The notes beneath the pieces were generated by a model, which was not told where the DNA came from, did not search any database, and worked only from the letters and a program-made list of their open reading frames with translations. Both the position numbers and the translations under genes were made by a program. Of a stretch of 64,000 nucleotides of DNA, positions 10,913 to 19,400 are shown piece by piece. Each line of letters starts with the position of its first letter. Position 1 is the stretch's first letter. The DNA comes from Cladocopium goreaui. Taxonomy: Eukaryota > Sar > Dinophyceae > Suessiales > Symbiodiniaceae. The DNA lies in contig CAMXCT020006756.1 of the NCBI GenBank assembly GCA_947184155.2, positions 78,001 to 142,000 of the forward strand, given 5' to 3'.

Positions 10913-11879
10913 AATTCAAGACATTTCCATTGTTTAAGCTTGGTTTTTTTCAAAGCATATAATTGTTGGGATATTTGGTGTAAACCTTGCGGTCTATAGT
11001 TTGGAATGGACAAGATGGGTTGCCCTGTTGTTTGGTGAAACATTTGGTATTTTCTCTTTGGGTTATTGAACTGCCATGGTCGGTGTAGTGAAATCTCGTG
11101 AGTGTTGGCTTCAGGCTGGCAGGAACAGCCAGGGGATCATCAATGCCGTGGCTGGATTTTCTGGAGCTGGGGGAGTTTCCCTATACGTGGGCATGTGAAT
11201 GGGAAAATCATCGACCTAAATGTTGTCATGTTTGACTGCCAGAGGGTATTTGTATTTGGGATGCATGGTTTGTCGCATCAAATCTGGTGGTTTCGCGTAA
11301 ATTTGTCCTTGCACCAATCCGACAAACAATGGAGATATACGGGTGTGTGTGTGTCAACATGGAAGATGCGGGCATGCAGGCTCCGGTTATATATTCTTAA
11401 TATGTCATCAACCAACAAAGTGGAGGGATATAGCCAGCAAAGAACGGGAGATATCCAGCAAACATGACAAGGCCAACACGAGTTGGGACGTGCTAAACAA
11501 AGTCGGAAATAATTGGCAACATGAAGATACAAAGGGCAAAGACGTGGATGGTGTATATATAGCCAAAGAATGCCAAAGGCTAGTTGGACGAGATAGACTT
11601 TGAATCATTTGGATATTTCGGGCCACGTTTCAGGTACTACCTGCCAAATATAGATGAGGCTTCAGCGATATACATGTCCACCAAGGAACACATGTTTGGT
11701 TTTTGTTACTGACCAGTGACCGTCCTTTTTTTTGGGAAACGAATTGTCGGAAGATGGCCCTGCTCAAAGTAGTCTCCAAAACATTGTTTTTTTTGTCTCT
11801 TTGTTTTCTTGGGCAGGTTGCATGTAAAGGATTCTCACAAAAATAAATTTGTTATGAGCAGCAAACAACTGTCAGTTCC

Positions 11880-12040
11880 AAGAAAGTGAAGGATATCATG
11901 TCTCAAGAATGGCAGAACTTTTCTGCGCTCACAACTGAAACCCTTCAGGAGCCACACCTGATCCAAAGACGCCGACAGCGTCGCAGCGTTCAAAGTCTGG
12001 ATTCAGGCGGAAGGGCAGGTTGTTCTGCGATGCATCTAAG
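11880..12040 (+). CDS. Possible exon (KKVKDIMSQEWQNF)
   Basis: An open stretch reads KKVKDIMSQEWQNFSALTTE then TLQEPHLIQRRRQRRS before a stop. Composition is protein-like, but no donor fits cleanly and the phase to neighbours is unknown. Could be chance. Confidence 0.25.
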
Positions 12041-12145
12041 ATAATACACTCCAGAAATCACAGGCTTCGATGTAGTCCGGGCTGGAGCTGAAAAACCAAA
12101 TTTAATCATAATTGATGGTGTTTTTTTTTTTGTTTTGAACCTTAG

Positions 12146-12203
12146 CAACCCAGATCGGACCATTCTTAACAAGATCCGGAGCAGAGTGGATTCGAGACAG
12201 CAG
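12146..12203 (+). CDS. Coiled-coil gene exon
   Basis: One leading base then 19 codons, NPDRTILNKIRSRVDSRQQ. It follows a long T tract and CTTAG and precedes GTATAG. It leaves phase 0, matching the next exon. Confidence 0.65.
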
Positions 12204-12274
12204 GTATAGCAGCAAAAAAAGGTAGTATTCAGGTAGGAAGCAAATTAGGGACTACAATGTACGATGACAGTTCT

Positions 12275-12360
12275 GTGTTGGTCATATATGTATGTAGTAT
12301 GTAGGTAGTATATAGGTAGCATGTAGGTATAATACGGAAGTACGCAGTTCGCAGTTCGCA
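12275..12360. repeat. Short GTATGTAG-type tandem repeat
   Basis: Degenerate copies of GTATGTAGGTAGTATATAGG followed by two copies of GCAGTTC. Intronic. Confidence 0.6.
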
Positions 12361-13018
12361 TATTACTATTTTATAGTTGGTTATGTGGCAGTGTGTCAAA
12401 ACCTTGTACCCTTGGTGAACATCAAAATAGCTGGTAAGTGGATGTTCATCCCCCTAAAAATGGTATTAATAGGTATTGATCCATAGCCATTTCATGTTAT
12501 GTCTATATCTCGTAGCTTGTTGCATGTACTGTAGCACATATAGCCCCCACCTTGCCAACTGGAGATGCCAAGCTCTGCAAATGCAGGCAGCCACGCTTTA
12601 GCGGTTTGGAAACGAATCGAGATGCAAAGGCCAATGGATTGGTGGAGGTTTTCCATGGCACATTGTTTGGAACCTTCTGAGACGACACAAAGCATATTAT
12701 TTTGAATAAAAAGTGGCATGGCCATCATGGCATCCGGACTACTTGGGTCTGTTCTAGATAAAGCAGTAGAGCATACTATTCGATCTACTTGGCATCTCTC
12801 TAGTATATACGGACACTTTCTGGTGATTTACAGAAGGCACGCGACCCTTGCCAGAACAGGCAATCAAGGTGATGATTTGATCTTCATCGCAATTTCTAGG
12901 AGGTTCAAATTTTTGAAGGCACTGAGGAGTTCGGGTAAAATCAGTACCTATTCTGCAGTATGATCTAGGGGATTGCAACTCACATCCAGATGATTTTGGG
13001 AAACTCGCACCATGACAG

Positions 13019-13090
13019 GAGATGATGAAGATTCAGCAACTGGAGCAACTTGGTGCGATGAAGGATTCGGGATTCCCAGACATTCTCAGA
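13019..13090 (+). CDS. Coiled-coil gene exon
   Basis: Exactly 24 codons, EMMKIQQLEQLGAMKDSGFP then DILR, between ATGACAG and GTGACT. Phase 0 at both ends. Confidence 0.65.
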
Positions 13091-13355
13091 GTGACTGCCA
13101 TTGTAGGGAAACCATGAATCATGTCACCATTTTTCTTAGGAATTCAGGTTGGAAAAGTGGGTCAAACCTTAGTTAGCCCTTTTCCAGGCGGGCCCCTTGA
13201 AAAGTCAGAATGCTTACCCAGAGGCAACATCATTTTTGCTGCAAAGTCTTTGGTTCCACTTTCGACTCAACATTGGAGGTGAAATTCCAAGAGTCGAAAC
13301 AAATGACATGTTTCTCCCTGTCCGTTTGGCCTTGGCAACCAGCACCAGGCACCAG

Positions 13356-13433
13356 TTGGAGAGGAACCGAAACAACGTGATGCATTTCCTGGTCCTCATT
13401 GAGCGAGCTGTGTTGGGGACCCTGTTGGGCCAA
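13356..13433 (+). CDS. Probable coiled-coil gene exon
   Basis: After ACCAG the phase-0 frame reads LERNRNNVMHFLVLIERAVL then GTLLGQ. Two in-phase GT donors are possible, at 13410 and 13434. The acceptor is one of three AGs in a row; the others hit a stop. Confidence 0.5.
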
Positions 13434-13638
13434 GTGACTGTTGAATGCGGACGTAGAATGGGGAGAACTGGTCATAGGAATAGTTTTCGGGCCTTATTAT
13501 TTGTGATTTTGGTGACAGTGATACCAATATTTAGGATTATTTAGGTTGGATTTACTGACTGTGGAACAATGACGAGTGCTTGACTACTGGGATGCTGGTA
13601 CAAGCAAGAAACAAAGGAGCAAAAATTGGGCCTACCAG

Positions 13639-13672
13639 CAGCAAGAGTTGAAGCCTAGTTCCTCCAGCAAAG
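13639..13672 (+). CDS. Short exon (QQELKPSSSSK)
   Basis: Between TACCAG and a canonical GTGAGG donor. It reads QQELKPSSSSK with one base left over. The next candidate exon needs two bases in this position, so at least one junction here is misplaced or a small exon is missing. Confidence 0.4.
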
Positions 13673-14018
13673 GTGAGGGCTACAACCACCGGAAATGTGG
13701 ATAGAACTAACAGAAATAAATGATGCGAGACACTCCAAGATTTTTGGGTTGGCCAGACATTGACGTTTGAAACCACCATGGTTTGGAAGATTGCCCTCAA
13801 ACCTTTGGCTTCCTGGAAAACCCATTGTCAAATTTCAATCTAATAATATTGGTCGTGAAAATTAGAATGATTACCAGATATTTTGATTATGAAAAAATCC
13901 GATATATTTAATCTAGTCTATATCATAGTAATCTAATTTTCATATATGGTAAGGTTGTAAACCCAATGCCATGTTCTCTACCATGACTGGGGATGATTTT
14001 TACCACCTATTTAGTGCG

Positions 14019-14095
14019 TGATGTTGGGGATGGTTTATTATTGATTCATATCCCATTGATGTGGTAAACCCAATAATGAACCATCCCCAATATCA
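14019..14095. repeat. Hairpin element with 25-base inverted arms
   Basis: Left arm 14019-14043 and right arm 14071-14095 are reverse complements with two mismatches, separated by a 27-base loop. The segment 14059-14077 recurs exactly at 63413-63431, and its last 14 bases recur inverted at 28157-28170. This suggests a dispersed miniature element rather than a chance hairpin. It sits in an intron. Confidence 0.6.
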
Positions 14096-14201
14096 CAAAA
14101 AAAATCACTAATAGTGGACCCCTATTCAGGATATTAATCGAATATCTATTGGTTTTAATGGGAAAAAACATTAAACAAATCAATGCTTGATTCCATTGCA
14201 G

Positions 14202-14261
14202 GGCACAGGGCGATGGTGCGGCCAGCGATGCTGCCACCTTACTGGGGGCCCTGCGATCCAG
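14202..14261 (+). CDS. Probable exon (AQGDGAASDAATLLGALRS)
   Basis: After CATTGCAG the frame with one leading base reads AQGDGAASDAATLLGALRS and leaves AG before GTGCCG. The other two frames are also open over this short span. This one has the most natural composition. Confidence 0.5.
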
Positions 14262-15069
14262 GTGCCGTGGCTGAACCTGAAATGATGGGGGTTCACCAGC
14301 AAAAATATGGGGATTGATTCATACAAGATGGGATTAATCTGTAGAAAACTGGGAGGTAACAATCAAACATTGATTATTTAACCTCTGAAAATTGGGGTTT
14401 AACCTACTGGAACTGGGATCCAACAACCTATATAGACCGCGGATTTACGCTGCGAAAATTCGAACTTGACCAACGAAAAGGGGGCTTTAACCCAGGATAG
14501 CAGACATTGAACCAAGAAATAGAAGTTACATAGCATAAGGATGAGGATTTCTTTTACTGACAAAACAGGCGATGTGTCATACTGAGGATCTTTGTGAAGC
14601 TGCTCATGCAACACGCATCCAGCATGAAATAATATGTTATATGGATCTGGGTCAAAATTGAAGGCGCAGGAAAACCATCGGACGGATTTGATCATTTTTG
14701 GTATCAACCATCGTCTTTCTGGTACCCAATGTCAACTCTTAACCCAAACAGTTTGGTTCCCTCCACCAAAGGTTCCTGAGCTGAGTTGGGCTTCAAGTCC
14801 GCTGGCAGAAATTGTGTTTGTGGCTTCCTTGGTATCCTCCGGATGATGGAGAAGAGTCTGAGGAAATTCGTAATTCAGGTTCTGCAAACCTGGTGCATGC
14901 GAAGGTGAAAGCAGCAAGAAGAGGCGATGTCAAATCAAGAACAAAAAAGCATTTGGAATTCCATGAAAAACAAATGTCACTTTTCGTTGGCACTTTTGGG
15001 CTTCGCCCAAAATCTATGACAGCTTTGACCCAGATCAGGTCGGTTTCTTCCATGTTGTTACTTTGTTTG

Positions 15070-15165
15070 CCCAGAAGGAATATGCCACAGGACATCCCCT
15101 GGGCGGCTGATCAGGCTGTCCCCCGACTGTTTAAGGCCCCGCATATGCCGATGCGCGGCAGCTGA
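15070..15165 (+). CDS. Weak exon candidate
   Basis: After TTTGCCCAG one frame reads RNMPQDIPWAADQAVPRLFK to a stop at 15163-15165. It would be a terminal exon, which conflicts with the in-phase exons further right. It may be an alternative end, an exon in a different frame or chance. Confidence 0.25.
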   Translation, partial: PRRNMPQDIPWAADQAVPRLFKAPHMPMRGS

Positions 15166-15503
15166 CCTGGGCTGGTGGTGAAAAATCGGGCCGAGAGGTT
15201 GTGCAGTTTTATGGTGGAATCCATTTGTGGGAGATACGGGATATAATATTGAAAGTACGTATGAAAACTTCCAGTGATGATTGCTGGTTGGGGGCTCTAC
15301 CAGGATTCAAAAGGGGATTTGTCGCTTTGTACGGATGTGTGAATTCGCTTTGAAAGCAGCTATTGTAATGCATTCAGTTCGCAAGTGTTGGTTGGATGCG
15401 CAAATCCCATCAAATCCCTGTGATTTAGTTGGTGAGGATTTCCCAAATTTCTTTGGGGGGGTCCGTCTTTATTGGACCTATCCCCAAAATTTCCCTGGGG
15501 CAG

Positions 15504-15590
15504 GTAGATCAACGGGCCGCACTCTTCGGCAGCCGATTTCCAGGCAATACCGCGGATGCACTGGGATGGGAAAAGATTGGACTATTTATA
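15504..15590 (+). CDS. Probable exon (VDQRAALFGSRFPGNTADAL)
   Basis: Exactly 29 codons between GGGGCAG and GTAAGA, a good donor. It reads VDQRAALFGSRFPGNTADAL then GWEKIGLFI. Phase 0 at both ends. Not helical like its neighbours. Confidence 0.5.
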
Positions 15591-16120
15591 GTAAGATTTT
15601 ATGTAAACAAGATATATCAAGATAGAAAAGCAGATTCCAACTTATACAGTGATGAATCACTTTTCTATCTCATCTTTTTTGGGTTCCTACAATATTTAAA
15701 CTGTTGATGCCTCAAGACATGAAGACATCTTGCGGGTGAAGACCTATGGCCTATGGACCCAGATGTCAATCTTGAAGAGATATCGCGAGATCGTACTTTT
15801 TCGAGGATGTTTTTTTAAGATGGTGACTTGAATGCTGTGGGCTTAGGTACTCTGGCGGATATGTGAAACAAGAAAACATGGTCATAGGAAGGTGTGGTGG
15901 TTCAAGGCACCATGAAGATTTTGACCCTGTGAAGGCAAGGCGGGTGCTGGATCAAAGCAGAAGGATGATATGTATGCAGCCACCTCGAGGCCCGAACTGG
16001 AGAGGAGGTCTATGGCAGTCTATGGCAGTCTATGGGCTAAGCACCATGGCACCGGTCCAAGCTACAAATCCTTTGGGTTTTTCAACAATTTCCTCTGGTC
16101 CGTAGGATCTGTGTTTTCAG

Positions 16121-16184
16121 TCCATCGCCCTGCAGGGAGATGATGGAGCGTCAGAATGATCAAGCCATCGAGGAGCGATTTCTG
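16121..16184 (+). CDS. Coiled-coil gene exon
   Basis: After a strong TGTGTTTTCAG acceptor, one base then 21 codons reading PSPCREMMERQNDQAIEERF then L. The donor is GTGCCG and leaves phase 0, matching the next exon. Confidence 0.65.
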
Positions 16185-16351
16185 GTGCCGTCTCGGTTGG
16201 GGGACTTTGGAGGCGTTGTAAACGTTTGGACCGTCCCAGGGGCCCAGGGGGTTTCCTGGAGATTTTGGGACCTACCCCTACCCAGAATTCATTGGGGACT
16301 TTGGGACCATGTCCACCGGAATCCCCACGTGATCCCAACAGCTCCTGTGAG

Positions 16352-16394
16352 GACCTCGAAGCCAAGGTGGGCCAGCTGAAAGATGTGACCAGGA
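16352..16394 (+). CDS. Coiled-coil gene exon immediately left of the LINE
   Basis: Reads DLEAKVGQLKDVTR plus one base, with a GC donor (GCGCAG). The leftover base joins in frame to the exon at 23334, on the far side of the retroelement. The LINE therefore appears to lie inside one intron, enlarging it to about 6.9 kb. Confidence 0.55.
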
Positions 16395-16406
16395 GCGCAG
16401 CTTGAG

Positions 16407-19400
16407 ATGGGTTCATGGTGGGAGTTTTTTTTTTTCAAACGGCGTGTGGCATATGAAGTCTTCGGAGCCAAACCAGGGTGTGAGCTTGTGTACGACTCCC
16501 TCACTGTAGGAAATCAAACAGTGGGACTTTGGAAGTCTACCAGAGCCGTCCATGCGTGTCATTTGGCTCGCAGTATGTTGCGACTTTGCGAAACCAGATT
16601 TGATCTCACATGTGATCATTTCTTTTGCCCAGGCCACAAAGGTGAACCAGGGAACGAGTTGGTTGACACTCTTGCGCGCTGCGCTGCTCTGGGCAGCCCA
16701 CTGCAAGACTGGCAACACTTCATTTCCTTCACACAAAAAAGCCAGTTTGTCAAAGCTATTGAATGGGCTTGGATGTTGCACACACAATGGAAAGATGCAG
16801 AGTTAGCCAGCACAAGTTGGACGTGTCCAGCGAGGCCGTCCACGCAGCCTGATCTGCATGTGTTGCCGTCTAGTGACAGCATTGACAGGAATCCCAGCGT
16901 CCTACAATTTACATTCCAGTTGAGAGTCGCCACTTGCAACATTCTCACACTCAAGAGCAGATCGGCAAAACAACACTGTACTATCACGGGGACAGATGGC
17001 CCTGCAAGGCTTGAGTGGATTTTGAGAAGTTATGATGATTTGGGTATCCACATTTTTGCGCTTCAGGAAACCAGGATGCGTACAGTAAAGCAGACAGCTG
17101 ATGATAGGTACCACCTGATCAAGAGCCCAGCAAATGAGTCGGGCCAATTTGGCATGCTGGTTGGTATTTCCAAGACCCATCCTTTTGCTAGCCAAACTGC
17201 AATTGAAGGAACGGAATCAACAAGTGACCTCTTCTTTCAAGAAAGTGATTTCACTATTGTTGCGACCACACCGCGCTCATTGATTCTCAAAGTGCAACGG
17301 ATAGGGTTTCGCTGTATTATCATCGCTGCCCATGCTCCGCATACAGGTGCTGCGCTGTTGGAGATTGAAGAGTTCTGGCACTCCATTGATTCAAGTATCC
17401 CTCATGCTTTTCATGATTGGCCCAAACTTGTGCTTGCAGACGCCAATTGCCGGCTTGGTAGCCAACCATGTGACCGCATAGGTGACTGGCAAGCTGAAAT
17501 CATGACAGACAAAAGTGAACCCTTTGCTCAATTTGTGGCGCGATCAGATGTGTTTTTGCCATCCACCTTTGAAAGACTGCACACGGGAGAAGGTGGAACG
17601 TGGCAACATCAGTCTGGATTGTGGACGCACAACGATTATATTGGTATTCCCTGTTCATGGCCTTTGCAGACATGCATGTCCTGGATCCCAAGTGAAGTTG
17701 ATTTCTCGATGATTAAGGAAGATCACCGCACAGTGTGTGCGGAAGTTGCGTGGACGATTTGTGTTGCCTCTGACAGTCGTTCTACCAATCAACGTGGCAA
17801 GCCTCATGTTTATGAATTTTGCCCACGCAAAATTGGGAGGTGTGCAGGCAGCACATATCCGGATTTTACCGTTGATGTTCACACTGATGCTATTAACATC
17901 CAGGAAACACTGCTGACATGTAGAGACAAGAAGAAGAAAGCGCCCAGGAAGCCACGCAAAGAGACTCTTTCTGCACATACATGGGAGTTGATCTGCACCA
18001 AGAAGCAATGGCGCAATAAGCTCCACGAGAACACCAGTCTGCGGAAATCTACCCTGCAAGCTATGGTTTTCGCTGCTTGGCGACTTAGTCGCTGGGAACA
18101 AGATGCCACTCCGCATGTCCAGGGTTTTGACCACCTTCTTTGCCAATTGGATTGTGCCATTGCACAAGCTCTGCATTGGTTTCAACGGCTAGGCGCAGAG
18201 GTGACACGTGCTCTGCGGCATGATGACCGAATGTTCTTTGCTGGACTTATGCAGGAGGCGTCGGACTTCTTGGCGCCAAATCATGTCAAAGATATGTGGA
18301 GAATCATTCGTCGCCACTTGCCAAAATTCCGATCTCGCAAGATAGGTCAAAATCCGCAGAAGATTGAGCTTTTGAAGGATCAGTGGGTCCCTTATTTTCA
18401 GCAGTTGGAGGTTGGTGCAACTCATGATGCTGCTGTGATTGTCGAGACCTGCCACGCACGCCAGAAGAACATGCCCATTGTGCAGTATGACTTCCAGCTT
18501 GATGATCTCCCCTCGCTCATTGAAGTTGAAGATGCTATTCGGACTACCCAGCCAGACAGATCTACAGGGTTCGATCCCCTACCGTCTAGCCTTTTCCGAC
18601 GGCATGCAGTGGATATTGCCAAGATGTACTTTCCTTTAATTTTAAAGCAGTGTTTATGGCAGAGCGAACCACTAGCTTCGAAAGGAGGTCAAATGGCAGT
18701 AATCCACAAGCGAGGATCCTCCTTGCTAGCTGAGAACTACAGGGGTATCATGCTTTTGCCCACCATAGCTAAGCGATTTCATGCCCTGATCCGCTCACGT
18801 TTGATGGAACGTCTGCACAGACAGAGACCAGCCGGTCAGATTGGAGGGTTTGCTCATATGCAGGTCCCTTTTGGATCACAGCTTCTTCAAGTCTTTGGAC
18901 GTATTATGGATGCACAAGGGTTTTCATCGGCCATTGTCTTCTTTGATTTGACTAATGCGTTCCATAGACTTCTCAGGGAACTAGTCTCGGGCATCCATGT
19001 GCCGGAGGCTATTGATGAAGTGTTGCAAGCATTAGATGCTGAAGGGGTGCCGGTGCAGGAGGTTGCAACCTTGCTCGACCTGCCCCATCTGTTGACGCAA
19101 CTGAATGCCCCACCTTTTTTGATCCAGCTGTTGCAAGATTTGCATACCGATACATGGCTCAAAGCTCCGGGCGATGAGCGGTTCATTATCACCAGACGTG
19201 GCACACGTCCCGGCTCCCCGCTAGCAGACTGTATCTTTCATATCCTGATGGCAGATGTTACGAAAGATATCAACTCCTGGATGGGAGAGCAGGTGGAATT
19301 CCAGAACATCCTCACAGAGCTGGATATTGAGATTGAAAGCATTGTCTGGGCAGATGATCTGGCCTTGCCGCTTGCCTCTAAGCATGCAGACCACCTTCCC

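Noticed and set aside
17655..18185. 176-codon minus-strand frame inside the LINE
   Set aside because: Shadow of the LINE ORF, which has intact endonuclease and RT motifs on the plus strand.
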